A stretch of DNA of 64,000 nucleotides from Arcobacter sp. (GCA_020048055.1 JAIFNA010000009.1:215693-279692), one strand, 5' to 3'. Positions 25,643 to 35,390 are shown, counted from the first letter of the stretch. The notes: generated from the letters alone by a model not told the origin. Program-made: numbers and translations.

Positions 25643-27841
25643 TTATCCTTTATTTTTACAATTTTCAATTTTAATTTTATTTAATGTGCCAAATACATTA
25701 TCAATAGATTCTTCAAGCGAAACGGCTTTAGGAATTAACACTAAACTATCTCTATGATCAACATTGTTTGATATAAAATCCTCTACACCTGCATGCACTT
25801 TTCTATGATGCTCTTTCATAAAGCTCCAATTTGTACCTTTTGTAAAACTTTGATTTTCTTTTTCCATCTGAACAATCCACTGTCCAAGTGCACATTCTGT
25901 TTCATTTGTAACTCTGAATTTTGTTCTCTCATTCAATCTTCCAAAGTTGCTATCTTTAAATTTAACATGACCTAGTTGTAGTCTGTTGATTCTATATGTC
26001 ATCTCGATATCACAAACTTGATGTTTTGTCTCTTCTCTATATGTTACATGTTTTGAAACAGACAATAACCTTTCTGATAATATTTTGACTTCACTTGTAA
26101 GTGAATCAATTCCAGAAGCTTCTGCTGCTGTTTCTTGAGTATTTTTGTCAATTATTGATATTGCATCATTGATTTGACTAATCCCTCTTGATTGCTCTTG
26201 ACTTGATACTGAAACCAAATCAATCATCTCTTTTGTTTGTAAAATTTTATTACTTAAAACTTCATACCCTTCAATCATTGCTGTCGATATTTTTTTACCC
26301 TCATTTGCTTTGCTTTCAGCATTCTCAACAAGAATTTTTATTTCATTTGCTGCAGCTGCACTTCTATTTGCTAGATTTCTAACTTCACCAGCAACAACTG
26401 CAAATCCTTTTCCTGCTTCTCCAGCAGTTGCTGCTTCTACTGCTGCATTTAAAGAAAGTATATTTGTTTGGAAAGCAATTTGATCAATAATCGCAATAGC
26501 TTGATTAATCGCATTTACTTGCTGATTTATATCATCCATAGATTTTGCAGTTTGATTTGCTAGCTCTTTACCATCCATTGCTGATTTACTTACATCATCT
26601 GCTAATTTAGACATTGTATTCACATTTGAAAAACTTGAATTTATATTTCCTGAGATTTCTTCAATAGCAGCTGCTGTTTCTTCTAATGAAGCTGCTTGTC
26701 TATTTGCATTTGCTGAAAGCAATGAAGATGCACGAGAAAGTGTTTCGATTGTTTGATCTAGTTTTTCACCAGAGATAAAGATAATAGACAGAAGTTCAGA
26801 TGAGTTATTTCCAATAGCATCAGCGGATTGCATAATTGATCCTATCGTTCCAGAAGAGTTATTATCAATTAATTTTTCATTAAAGTTACCACTACCAAAT
26901 TCAATTAGAGCATTGTTTATTTTTGTCATTTTTTCACTAAGTTCATCAATCATACCATTAATTGTATTTTTTAAATCATTAGTAATTCTATTTGTACTTT
27001 TAGCTTCAATTTTATAATTAAAGAAACCTGTTTTTGCCATCTGGATTGCCTCTTCAGCCTCCTCAACAACCATTTGGTCTTGTCTCATGGTTTCTCTAAC
27101 ATGATTTAAATAGATATTGAATGACCTTGCAACATCACCTATTTCATCATTTGAATCAACAACAATTTGTTGTTCAGCGCTTGAGAATTTCATAAGAGCA
27201 TGAATTGAATGTTGTAAAATTTCAATAGGTTTACTAATATATCTCACAAGGAAAAAAATAACTAAAATTGTTGTCCAACTTAAAATTGTATTAATAAGTA
27301 TGTTTCCAAAAAGAAGTTCATTTAGACTCTCATCGGATGCTTCCATTGAAAATGATAAATCTAATACACCTACTACATCACCTTTTGATTGATTTGTATG
27401 ACATGACATACACTCATCTGTTGCAATTATTGGCTTAATCATTCTTAAAGTATGACCACCATCATAATTTTCTAAAGTAAGTGTTTCCTTTGTTTCCATT
27501 ACTTTTATCACATCAGGATCTCTTGTGTATGGTGTCTTTGAGCCATAAAGTTCGATTAATTTTTTACTTTTTTCTACCGAAAGTTTTTCAATTCCCTCAA
27601 TCTCGTTGGCATGTTTTTCTGCATTTGCAATTATTATTGGATCTCCAGTATTCATTGCATTTCTAAGACTTTGAAATATAGACTCATTTAGCATAGTAAG
27701 ACTTTTTTGTGTGGCTTCATAGCTACTTGATGAGACATTGTGGTATATTAAAAACATAACAGCAATAGAGCTTATAGTCATCAAAACAAACATTAAAGCC
27801 ATAATTTTGTATCTAATTTTAGACGTGATAAATTTAATCAT
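25643..27841 (-). CDS. methyl-accepting chemotaxis protein with haem-c sensor and CZB domain
   Basis: 732 residues. Membrane segment near 14-33, periplasmic sensor with a single haem-attachment motif C-M-S-C-H at residues 144-148, second membrane segment near 185-202, HAMP, then the signalling hairpin ([40 protein letters not shown]). The C-terminus has a CZB zinc-binding domain (CALGQWI..., then [10 protein letters not shown]). It should respond to redox, oxygen or a haem ligand, with the CZB domain adding zinc or oxidant sensing. Both points are family knowledge. It heads the signalling unit with the receiver and hybrid kinase. Confidence 0.9.
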   Translation of the reverse strand: MIKFITSKIRYKIMALMFVLMTISSIAVMFLIYHNVSSSSYEATQKSLTMLNESIFQSLRNAMNTGDPIIIANAEKHANEIEGIEKLSVEKSKKLIELYGSKTPYTRDPDVIKVMETKETLTLENYDGGHTLRMIKPIIATDECMSCHTNQSKGDVVGVLDLSFSMEASDESLNELLFGNILINTILSWTTILVIFFLVRYISKPIEILQHSIHALMKFSSAEQQIVVDSNDEIGDVARSFNIYLNHVRETMRQDQMVVEEAEEAIQMAKTGFFNYKIEAKSTNRITNDLKNTINGMIDELSEKMTKINNALIEFGSGNFNEKLIDNNSSGTIGSIMQSADAIGNNSSELLSIIFISGEKLDQTIETLSRASSLLSANANRQAASLEETAAAIEEISGNINSSFSNVNTMSKLADDVSKSAMDGKELANQTAKSMDDINQQVNAINQAIAIIDQIAFQTNILSLNAAVEAATAGEAGKGFAVVAGEVRNLANRSAAAANEIKILVENAESKANEGKKISTAMIEGYEVLSNKILQTKEMIDLVSVSSQEQSRGISQINDAISIIDKNTQETAAEASGIDSLTSEVKILSERLLSVSKHVTYREETKHQVCDIEMTYRINRLQLGHVKFKDSNFGRLNERTKFRVTNETECALGQWIVQMEKENQSFTKGTNWSFMKEHHRKVHAGVEDFISNNVDHRDSLVLIPKAVSLEESIDNVFGTLNKIKIENCKNKG

Positions 27842-27918
27842 CTTTAAACCTCTTTGTAAATTTTATCCCTATTTGCACATGCAAATTGGTCAATCTGAAC
27901 ATTATAATGGAGCAGAGC

Positions 27919-28449
27919 TTAAGAGCGTTTAAATATTAGAAAAATAATCAATAAAAGTACTCCCAAAAGAACAAAGCCGTAATTTTTATACTCTTCTAAA
28001 GAATCCAACAATAGTTGACCCAAATAATAAGCACTTACGCCAACAACTACACCCCAAACCATTGAAGCTAAGGCATTGATTATAATAAATTTTTTTGCAT
28101 CATACTTTGTTAAACCAATTACAAGAGGAATAATAGTTTTGACGCCATAAATATATTTTTTAACAAAAATTACCCATACGCCATATTTTCTTATTAAAAT
28201 ATGAGAAAGTGCTATCTTTCTACCCATATTTGACATCATATTTTTTGCATAAGCCTTGTTATTCCGAGCAAGATAAAACAAAAACTGATCACCTATAAAA
28301 TTTGAAACAACAGCCACACCAACAACATAAAGTATATTTAACTCGCCACTTGCACTAAAAATTCCAGCAATAATAAGGGCAACCATACCACCACCAAAAC
28401 TATAAAGTGCTAGGGCTAAATAGCCCCAGTCAGATATAAAAGCCTCCAT
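27919..28449 (-). CDS. DedA-family membrane protein
   Basis: 176 residues with four or five membrane segments. The DedA signature is visible as a glycine-rich N-terminal part (LYSFGGGMVALIIAGIFSAS), GVAVVSNFIGDQFLFYLAR and VFVKKYIYGVKTIIPLVIGL with the conserved basic residues. DedA proteins flip phospholipids or undecaprenyl phosphate across the inner membrane and support proton-motive-force homeostasis. It starts 3 bp after the htpG stop, so the two are co-transcribed and DedA may be under heat-shock control. Confidence 0.83.
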   Translation of the reverse strand: MEAFISDWGYLALALYSFGGGMVALIIAGIFSASGELNILYVVGVAVVSNFIGDQFLFYLARNNKAYAKNMMSNMGRKIALSHILIRKYGVWVIFVKKYIYGVKTIIPLVIGLTKYDAKKFIIINALASMVWGVVVGVSAYYLGQLLLDSLEEYKNYGFVLLGVLLLIIFLIFKRS

Positions 28450-28452
28450 TAA

Positions 28453-30324
28453 CTATAAAGCTTTTGACATTACTGTGCTCAATCTTTTTGTAAAAATAAT
28501 TGGGTCTTTTATATCCATACCTTCACTAATCTTAGCAAGATCAAGAAGAAGATGAGAAATATTTTCAATCATATTTTCATCACTTGACTGATTCAGTTTT
28601 TGAACGATTTCATGGTCTGGATTAATTTCCAATATTGGTGCTGATTCTGGCATCTCTTGTCCCATCATTCTAAACATATGTGCCATTGATGCCATAGGGT
28701 CGCTACTATCTTTTACAACGCAAGATGGACTATCACTTAATCTATCAGTTGTTCTTACATCTTTAACTAAATCTCCCAAAGTTGTTTTTATTTTTTCAAC
28801 AATTGAGGCGAATTTCTCCTCAACCTCTTTTTTAGCTTCTTCACTTTGTTCTGTTTTTGGTGGCTCACACACTGTAATATCTTTTAGTTCCCAATCTTGG
28901 AATTTTCCAATACTTGGTGTTACTATCTCATCAATCTCTTTATCGTCAAGTATAAGAACTTCGATGTTGTTTTTTTTGTAACTTTCAAGAAGTGGTGAAT
29001 TTCGTACAACTTTCTCATCACTTCCTATAATGTAAAAAATTGCATTTTGTGAACTTTCAGCTCTCTCTTTGTACTCATTAAATGATGTCATTTTTTCAGA
29101 GTCATTTGTAGATTTATATCTCAAAAGCTCCATAATTGCATCTTTGTTTACATAATCTTGATACACACCCTCTTTTAAAGCTCTGTTGTACTCTTTAATA
29201 AAATCTTTGTATTTCTCTTCATCTTTACTTAGTTTTTTGATTTCACTTAATATTTTTTTGATTGAAGATTGTTTGATATTTGCCATTACTTTATTTTCTT
29301 GAAGCAACTCTCTACTTACATTAAGTGGTAAATCTTCACTATCAATAATACCCCTTACAAATCTTAAATATGTTGGAAGTAGCTCTTTTTCACTATCAGT
29401 TATAAAAACCCTTTTTACATAAAGCTTCACTCCAGGTGTAAAATCAGCTCTATACATATCCATAGGTGCCTTACTTGGGATATAAAAAAGTGTTGTATAT
29501 TCACTTACACCTTCTGCTTTTGTGTGGATATAAAGCATTGGATTTTCACTATCATGTCCTATTGTTTTATAAAACTGATTATAATCTTCCTCTTTTAAAC
29601 TTGATTTTGAATTTGTCCAAAGTGCTGTTGCTTCATTGATTTGCTCTTTTTTTGATTCTAGTGTTTTCTCTTTTGTCTCTTCATTTTCAACTTCCTCTTG
29701 GAAATTCAAAAAAATAGGATATGCAATATGATTTGAGTATTTTTTTACTATCTCTTTGATTTTATATTTTGAAGTGTAGTCGCCAATCTCATCATCTTTT
29801 AGTTTAATGTAGATAATAGTTCCATTCTCCTCTTTAACACAAGGTGCTAATTCATAGCTTCCCTCGCCATCACTTGACCATTTGTAAGCTTGTGTTTCAC
29901 CAGCTTTTTTACTAATAACATCAACTTTATCTGCAACCATAAATACAGAATAAAAACCAACACCAAATTGACCAATCAATTTACTATCTTTTTTAGCATC
30001 ACCACTCATATTTTCTAAAAATGATTTTGTTCCAGATTTTGCAATTGTTCCAAGAGAAGATATTAAATCAGCCTCACTCATCCCAATTCCATTATCCATA
30101 ATTGTTAAAGATTTATCTTGTTCATCAAGTTTTATATTAACTTGTGGAGTTGTCACAAAATCTTTTAATTTTTCATCTGTTAATTTTAAATATTCTAATT
30201 TATCGATAGCATCGCTTGCATTTGAAACCAATTCCCTTATAAAAATCTCTTTATTTGAATACAAAGAGTGGGTCATCAGTTTTAAAAGTTGTCCAACTTC
30301 TGTTTGAAATTCGTGTTTTGCCAT
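28453..30324 (-). CDS. htpG: molecular chaperone HtpG (Hsp90)
   Basis: 623 residues. N-terminal GHKL ATPase domain with FIRELVSNASDAIDKLEYL, the ATP-lid regions LTIMDNGIGM and IGQFGVGFYSVFMV, then the middle domain (PLNVSRELLQENKVM) and C-terminal dimerisation part with DPMASMAHMFRMMGQ. Length and motifs fit bacterial Hsp90. It assists folding under heat and other stress. AGGAG lies 7 nt before ATG. A CIRCE element sits about 120 bp upstream over its probable promoter. Confidence 0.97.
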   Translation of the reverse strand: MAKHEFQTEVGQLLKLMTHSLYSNKEIFIRELVSNASDAIDKLEYLKLTDEKLKDFVTTPQVNIKLDEQDKSLTIMDNGIGMSEADLISSLGTIAKSGTKSFLENMSGDAKKDSKLIGQFGVGFYSVFMVADKVDVISKKAGETQAYKWSSDGEGSYELAPCVKEENGTIIYIKLKDDEIGDYTSKYKIKEIVKKYSNHIAYPIFLNFQEEVENEETKEKTLESKKEQINEATALWTNSKSSLKEEDYNQFYKTIGHDSENPMLYIHTKAEGVSEYTTLFYIPSKAPMDMYRADFTPGVKLYVKRVFITDSEKELLPTYLRFVRGIIDSEDLPLNVSRELLQENKVMANIKQSSIKKILSEIKKLSKDEEKYKDFIKEYNRALKEGVYQDYVNKDAIMELLRYKSTNDSEKMTSFNEYKERAESSQNAIFYIIGSDEKVVRNSPLLESYKKNNIEVLILDDKEIDEIVTPSIGKFQDWELKDITVCEPPKTEQSEEAKKEVEEKFASIVEKIKTTLGDLVKDVRTTDRLSDSPSCVVKDSSDPMASMAHMFRMMGQEMPESAPILEINPDHEIVQKLNQSSDENMIENISHLLLDLAKISEGMDIKDPIIFTKRLSTVMSKAL

Positions 30325-30424
30325 TTTTTCGCTCCTAGTTATAATAATTTTTGTGATTTTATTTGTTTAAAATCAATATTTCATATGTAAATATGATATG
30401 AACTTACTGATTTTCAAGGGGAAT

Positions 30425-30471
30425 AGTATAAAAAGATTTATAAATTAGCACTTAAAGTTTTAGAGTGCTAA
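30425..30471 (-). promoter_or_regulatory. htpG promoter with CIRCE operator (HrcA site)
   Basis: 30445-30471 reads TTAGCACTT, a 9-nt spacer, then GAGTGCTAA: the CIRCE consensus with a single mismatch in one arm. A TATACT -10-like box lies at 30430-30425 on the minus strand, 15 nt downstream, so HrcA bound here would block the promoter. The operator also overlaps the stop codon of the upstream glycosyltransferase gene and could act as a hairpin in its RNA. Confidence 0.82.
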
Positions 30472-31314
30472 TTTTTGCAATATTGAGTCTAATTTACTGT
30501 ATTGTGTTTCATAGTTAAGTTCAGAGGCAATTTCATAATTCTCTTTTTTTATCTTCTTAAATTCACTTTTTACTCTGAGTAACATATCGATTTTATAAGA
30601 CAAATTTGGATCATCCGGACCATCCATAATTGAAAAAACATCTAAAATCTCAATTGCATTATTATTTGTTGTTGTAAAAACTACACATTTATTTGCCATA
30701 GCTTTTAATACAGAATATGCAAAATTCTCAATCGATGTAGGAAGGACTAAAATATCAGCTATATTAAAAATCTCTTTATCTAAAATAATCACATGATCAA
30801 TCAGCTTTTTATGTGTTAACAACTCCTGGGCATAAACAGTTTCCTTATCACTATCAGCAGTAACAAAACCTCTCCAATTTGTCATCTCTAAATTTTCTAA
30901 AATATTGCAAAACTTAACAAAACCATTTTTTGAAAAATCTTTTGCTGTAAAATAAATAATTTTTTCCTCTTTGGCTATGCCATATTGTTCTTTAAAAACT
31001 TTTTGAGCCTCTTTTTTTTTAAAGTCCACAACTTCAACAGCTGGTAAAATAACTTCAATTTTATCGCCATCAAGCCCTAAAAGTTTAATAATTTTATTTT
31101 TCAAAATCGTTGAATTTACAATAGTTACTTTACTGTTTTTCATAAGTTTTTTTGAAAACTCATTTAATGAACCGCTGTGAAAATATATATCAGGATATTG
31201 TGTTTTTTTTAAACCGAAAGCTTGTAGTAAACCTCCATTTTTATATAGCTTCACATCTCTTATTGACTTTAAATATCTAACTAAATTTGTTTCTGTTTTA
31301 TAATAAATAATCAT
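30460..31314 (-). CDS. GT-B-fold glycosyltransferase-like protein
   Basis: 284 residues. The C-terminal half resembles group 1 (GT4) glycosyltransferases: IIYFTAKDFSKNGFVKFCNI in the sugar-nucleotide domain, then ADILVLPTSIENFAYSVLKA, the place of the E-x7-E motif, and MANKCVVFTTTNNNAIEIL. The N-terminal part is short. It lies 10 bp after a PPK2 gene, and its stop sits in the CIRCE element. Donor and acceptor are unknown. Confidence 0.72.
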   Translation of the reverse strand: MIIYYKTETNLVRYLKSIRDVKLYKNGGLLQAFGLKKTQYPDIYFHSGSLNEFSKKLMKNSKVTIVNSTILKNKIIKLLGLDGDKIEVILPAVEVVDFKKKEAQKVFKEQYGIAKEEKIIYFTAKDFSKNGFVKFCNILENLEMTNWRGFVTADSDKETVYAQELLTHKKLIDHVIILDKEIFNIADILVLPTSIENFAYSVLKAMANKCVVFTTTNNNAIEILDVFSIMDGPDDPNLSYKIDMLLRVKSEFKKIKKENYEIASELNYETQYSKLDSILQKLAL

Positions 31315-31324
31315 GAAATTCCAA

Positions 31325-32482
31325 CTAGTAATCGTTATTTTTTCTCATTCTTGAGAGCTCTTGTGATACACTGATATTAAATTCCTCATCAGGTTCAAAA
31401 TTTAATCCATAATTTTTTTGTTCATAATCGATGCTATTTAATATGATTTTAACAGCTTCAATTCTAGCTTTATGCTTATTATCACTTCTAACTATATGCC
31501 AAGGTGCAGATTTTGAATTTGTTCGTCTAAGCATCTCATATTTTTTGTCACTAAATTCATCCCACAAATCTTGCGCTTGAAGATCAACTTCGCTAAGTTT
31601 CCAATGTTTTAATTCACAAGATTGTCTACTTTCAAATCTTGCTAATTGCTCTGCTTTTGAAACACTAAAATAAAGTTTAATCAAAATCATATCTTGACGA
31701 ACTAAATCATGTTCAAAATTAACGACATCTTCCATAAAAATCTCATATTGTTCATTTGTACAAAATCCAAATATAGGTTCAACCATTGCCCTGTTATACC
31801 AGCTTCTATCAAATAAAACTATCTCACCGCCTGTTGGAAAATGTTCAATGTACTTTTGAAAAAACCATTGATGTCTTTGTGTATCTGTTGGTTTACCAAG
31901 TGCTACAACACGGTAATGTCTTGAATTCATATATCTTGTAATTCTCCTAATTGCTCCACCTTTACCACTTGCATCTCTCCCTTCAAAAAGAATTATCATC
32001 TTTTTTTTAGTCTTTTCAAGGTGTTTTTGAAGTTTAATAAGTTCAACTTGATAACCTTTCATCTCCTCGTAATCATAAATCTTTTGAATCCCTTTGGTTA
32101 AGGCCAATGGATCAAGTGCTTTATAATTACCTAATAAATTTTTAATTGTTTTACATTCATCAAATTCCGATTTTGAAATTGAAACTTGTGGTTCAGTTTT
32201 TTTTACAGGTTGCGTTATTTTTTTCTTTGTAACCACTTTGGAAATAAGTTTATCTTTTAATAAAACCACGCTTTCATTTTCCATTGTTGCTTTATAGTCA
32301 TTGAGAAGTTTAAATGCTTTTTTATCATCCAATTTATCTAATTTAGTAAATCCTAGAACTTTTACATACCGTTTTGTCCCAATTTGAAATCTTGCAATAT
32401 ATTTTTTTCCATAAGTTGAATGCTCCTCTTTACCTATATAAAGTCCTGCAAAGTCAGTTTTTTCAAAATCTTTTAAATTCAT
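31325..32482 (-). CDS. ppk2: polyphosphate kinase 2 family protein with extra N-terminal domain
   Basis: 385 residues. PPK2 core from ~135 to the end: Walker A ILFEGRDASGKGGAIRRIT, the region HQWFFQKYIEHFPTGGEIVL, Walker B LFDRSWYNRAMVEP, and lid WKLSEVDLQAQDLWDEF. PPK2 enzymes transfer phosphate between polyphosphate and nucleoside mono- or diphosphates. The first ~65 residues (DFAGLYIGKEEHSTYGKKYI, ARFQIGTKRYVKVLGF) look like the arm-binding/AP2-like N-terminal domain of tyrosine recombinases, which is unusual here. It overlaps the upstream PPK2 gene by 4 nt. Confidence 0.9.
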   Translation of the reverse strand: MNLKDFEKTDFAGLYIGKEEHSTYGKKYIARFQIGTKRYVKVLGFTKLDKLDDKKAFKLLNDYKATMENESVVLLKDKLISKVVTKKKITQPVKKTEPQVSISKSEFDECKTIKNLLGNYKALDPLALTKGIQKIYDYEEMKGYQVELIKLQKHLEKTKKKMIILFEGRDASGKGGAIRRITRYMNSRHYRVVALGKPTDTQRHQWFFQKYIEHFPTGGEIVLFDRSWYNRAMVEPIFGFCTNEQYEIFMEDVVNFEHDLVRQDMILIKLYFSVSKAEQLARFESRQSCELKHWKLSEVDLQAQDLWDEFSDKKYEMLRRTNSKSAPWHIVRSDNKHKARIEAVKIILNSIDYEQKNYGLNFEPDEEFNISVSQELSRMRKNNDY

Positions 32483-33426
32483 CTATGTTCCTCTTTTTTA
32501 AATGTATTCTCTTGCTCCATAATTACAATCTCATCAGTTCCACTGATTATTATTTTCTTATTTCTTCTCAAATCTAAATCTTTATTTTTTTTCTCATAAT
32601 CTAGTTTTCTAAGGATAAATTTCATAGTTTCCATCCTTGCTATTTTTTTATCGTCACTTCTTACTATTGTCCATGGAGCAACATCTGTGTGTGAAGCCAT
32701 AAGCATTGAAAATTTAGCCACTGTATATTTATCCCATAAATCTTGAGCCAACTCATCAACTGGGCTAAGTTTAAATTGTTTTAAAGGATCTAGCTTTCTC
32801 TCTTTAAATCTTTTCTCTTGCTCTTTTTTTGAAACACTAAAATAAAATTTAAAAAGCTTGATGCCTGATTTTACAAGCATTTTTTCAAACTCAGGAACTT
32901 CTCTTAAAAATTCATGATGCTCCTCAGATGTACAAAATCCCATAACAGGCTCAACACCACCACGGTTATACCAACTTCTATCAAATATAACAATCTCTCC
33001 AGCACTTGGAAGATGAGCTGTGTATCTTTGAAAATACCATTGAGTTTTTTCTGTGTCACTTGGTTTTTCCAGGGCAACTATTCTAGCCCCTCTTGGATTT
33101 AGATGCTCTGTAATTCTTTTAATTGTTCCACCTTTTCCAGCAGCATCTCGCCCTTCAAATATCATTAAAATTTTTTCACCAGTTTCTTTGATGTGATTTT
33201 GAAGCTTTAAAAGCTCGATTTGAAAAAGTGTGAGTTGTTTTTCATATTCTAAAGTCTCTTTTTTTACCCATATTTGAACTTTTCCATTTTTCTCTTTCAT
33301 CTCTTTTCGTTTTCTATCTTTTGATTGAGAGTCATGTTTTATATCTTCATTTGTATCTATCTCTTCACCATCTTTAAATTCATCTTTAATGATATTTCCG
33401 TTTATCGTACCAGTATTATTACCCAT
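32479..33426 (-). CDS. ppk2: polyphosphate kinase 2 family protein
   Basis: 315 residues. PPK2 core: Walker A MIFEGRDAAGKGGTIKRITE, QWYFQRYTAHLPSAGEIVIF, Walker B IFDRSWYNRGGVEPVMG, lid LSPVDELAQDLWDKYT. It lacks the recombinase-like N-terminal domain of its tandem paralogue and instead has ~60 polar residues (GNIIKDEFKDGEEIDTNEDI). The two genes overlap by 4 nt (ATGA), so both kinases are made together, perhaps with different nucleotide preference (AMP versus ADP/GDP), which is inference. Confidence 0.92.
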   Translation of the reverse strand: MGNNTGTINGNIIKDEFKDGEEIDTNEDIKHDSQSKDRKRKEMKEKNGKVQIWVKKETLEYEKQLTLFQIELLKLQNHIKETGEKILMIFEGRDAAGKGGTIKRITEHLNPRGARIVALEKPSDTEKTQWYFQRYTAHLPSAGEIVIFDRSWYNRGGVEPVMGFCTSEEHHEFLREVPEFEKMLVKSGIKLFKFYFSVSKKEQEKRFKERKLDPLKQFKLSPVDELAQDLWDKYTVAKFSMLMASHTDVAPWTIVRSDDKKIARMETMKFILRKLDYEKKNKDLDLRRNKKIIISGTDEIVIMEQENTFKKEEHR

Positions 33427-33438
33427 AATAACCCCTTT

Positions 33439-34596
33439 TTAAATTCTACTCTTGAAATCATTGTATCCAAAATTACTAACAACTAAAAAAGAATTATCAC
33501 TTTTTTTGATCACAATTGATGGAAGGTTTACTCCATTAAAAGTAGTTGTCTTAACCATTGTATAGTGAATCATATCTTCAAAAATGATTTTATCACCAAC
33601 ATTAAGGGGTTTATCAAAACTATAATCCCCGATAATGTCTCCAGCTAAACATGTATTTCCACCGAGTCTATATTTGTATTGTTTTTCATTTGCATCAGAT
33701 GAAGCACCTCTTATGTCAGCTTTATATGGCATAGCTAAAGTATCAGGCATATGACACTCAGCACTTGCATCAAGAATTGCGATATCAATTCCATTGTGGA
33801 CAACATCTAACACTGTCGATTCAAGATAACCAGTTTTCCAACCAACAGCTTCACCAGGTTCGAGATAAATTTTAAGATGTGGGTATTTTGCTCGTATTTT
33901 TTTTAAAAAATTTATAAGCCCTTCAACATCATAATCAATCCTTGTAATATGATGTCCACCTCCAAAATTTAGCCATTTTAGCCTAGAAAAGTATTCACTA
34001 AATTCAGCTTCAAATTTGTTAAACACTTCTTCAAGAACATCAAAATTTTGCTCACAAAGTGCATGAAAATGAAATCCACTAATGAGTTCTAAATTATTTG
34101 GATAAGTATTAATTCCCTTTAAAAACTCACATTTTGTAATACCTAAACGACTATAAATACCGCACGGATTGTATAAGTCAATTTCAACACTACTATACTC
34201 AGGATTAATACGAAGCCCAATAGAATTGTGATTTTTTAAACTATTTTTGTATAACTCTAATTGAGCAAATGAATTAAAAACTATATGATTGGAAATCTCT
34301 GTAATTTTTTCAAATTCGTTTGGCTTAAAAGCCGGACTATAAGTATGAACTTCACCCTTAAATTCCTCATAAGCAAGTAGTGCTTCATTTAATCCACTAG
34401 CACAACATCCTTTTAGGTGTTCTCTGCATAAATCAAATGTACTTTTGAGCGAAAAACCTTTTAAAGCAAGTAAAATGCTAACATCGGCTTCATCTTGAAC
34501 ATATTTTAAAAGTTTTAGATTATTTAAAAGGAGAGTTTCCTCACAGACATAAGATGGACTAGGTAAATTGATTGTTTGATTGTTATTGCATTTCAT
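33439..34596 (-). CDS. nspC: carboxynorspermidine decarboxylase
   Basis: 385-residue PLP-dependent fold III decarboxylase of the alternative spermidine pathway. The lysine that binds PLP lies in ILLALKGFSLKSTFDLCREH; HEMHALCEQN-like FHFHALCEQNFDVLEEVF, LNFGGGHHITRIDYD (phosphate-binding glycines), YLEPGEAVGWKTGYL and the cysteine-containing GGNTCLAGDI match NspC. It decarboxylates carboxy(nor)spermidine to (nor)spermidine and partners with carboxynorspermidine dehydrogenase, not seen here. It is the first gene upstream of the two PPK2 genes (12 bp gap), so polyamine and polyphosphate metabolism may share a transcript. Confidence 0.94.
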   Translation of the reverse strand: MKCNNNQTINLPSPSYVCEETLLLNNLKLLKYVQDEADVSILLALKGFSLKSTFDLCREHLKGCCASGLNEALLAYEEFKGEVHTYSPAFKPNEFEKITEISNHIVFNSFAQLELYKNSLKNHNSIGLRINPEYSSVEIDLYNPCGIYSRLGITKCEFLKGINTYPNNLELISGFHFHALCEQNFDVLEEVFNKFEAEFSEYFSRLKWLNFGGGHHITRIDYDVEGLINFLKKIRAKYPHLKIYLEPGEAVGWKTGYLESTVLDVVHNGIDIAILDASAECHMPDTLAMPYKADIRGASSDANEKQYKYRLGGNTCLAGDIIGDYSFDKPLNVGDKIIFEDMIHYTMVKTTTFNGVNLPSIVIKKSDNSFLVVSNFGYNDFKSRI

Positions 34597-34745
34597 ATTA
34601 AGATTTTAGCGAAAATTAATTAATAAACTTTTAGATAGAATAATTCTAGTAACAAAGTATGTAACCATATTGATCATTTTTAATCAAATTTGATTTGTTA
34701 TCACAAAATGTAAATATTAAAGAAACAAAAAAAGGGAGGAAGCAA

Positions 34746-35354
34746 ATGAAAATTCAATATGTTGGTCCAAGACCAGAAATTTCTCAACATGGTATTACTT
34801 TTAAAACCGGTAAGGAGGATAAATATGTTTATCTTCAAGTAGCAGTTCAAATTTTAAAAGCAATAGATAATAACTCAAAAAATGATAGAACATATTCATA
34901 TAATTCTAATGAAAAAACTCTAAATGATGCTGATATGCTAGCTATAATGCTTGAATACGAGCCATCACTAGAGGAATCAATTATAAAAGAAAAACAAGCT
35001 TACTCAAAACATCTTGATAGTGAGTTAGAGCATATTGAACATAGGGAACATATGAATGAGTTAGACAAGCAGATTTATATTGAAAATTTTTTAATTATGA
35101 AAGAATATAGACTTCAAAGGGCAGTTAATAAAATGTACTATATGCACTGTATTAAAGAGATTGTTGATGTTATAAAAAGGGAAAAAATTAAAGAGATAGA
35201 CACACCATTTCAAGAGAAATATTGGCACATTCTACAAACAATTGAAGGTGAAATTATGACACTTAAAAGCGGAATTAAAGCAGAATTAAAAATTGAAAGA
35301 GATAAAGAAAATAAACTGATAGCCAAATTACTAGTTGGCGGATACCCAACTTAA
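34746..35354 (+). CDS. hypothetical protein
   Basis: About 202 residues. I start at ATG 34746 because GGGAGGAAGC immediately precedes it, giving N-terminus MKIQYVGPRPEISQHGITFK; a longer frame begins at 34695. No membrane segment or signal peptide; mainly helical with many charged residues (EYRLQRAVNKMYYMHCIKEI). I do not recognise a family. It is divergent from nspC (149 bp shared upstream region) and convergent with the pilus locus, from which a hairpin separates it. Confidence 0.7.
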   Translation: MKIQYVGPRPEISQHGITFKTGKEDKYVYLQVAVQILKAIDNNSKNDRTYSYNSNEKTLNDADMLAIMLEYEPSLEESIIKEKQAYSKHLDSELEHIEHREHMNELDKQIYIENFLIMKEYRLQRAVNKMYYMHCIKEIVDVIKREKIKEIDTPFQEKYWHILQTIEGEIMTLKSGIKAELKIERDKENKLIAKLLVGGYPT

Positions 35355-35363
35355 CTATAAAAT

Positions 35364-35390
35364 GATAGCAACAACAATTTAGTTGCTATC
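35364..35390 (-). terminator. hairpin at the end of the pilus locus
   Basis: GATAGCAAC (35364-35372) pairs perfectly with GTTGCTATC (35382-35390) across a 9-nt loop. On the minus strand it is followed by ATTTTATAG, a short T-rich stretch, and overlaps the stop codon of the transglycosylase gene. It sits between two convergent genes and may serve both. Confidence 0.55.

Noticed and set aside
30445..30471. The htpG upstream inverted repeat as a simple terminator for the glycosyltransferase gene
   Set aside because: The arms match CIRCE almost exactly with the required 9-nt spacer, and the stop codon lies inside the palindrome; a secondary role in RNA is possible but does not explain the match.
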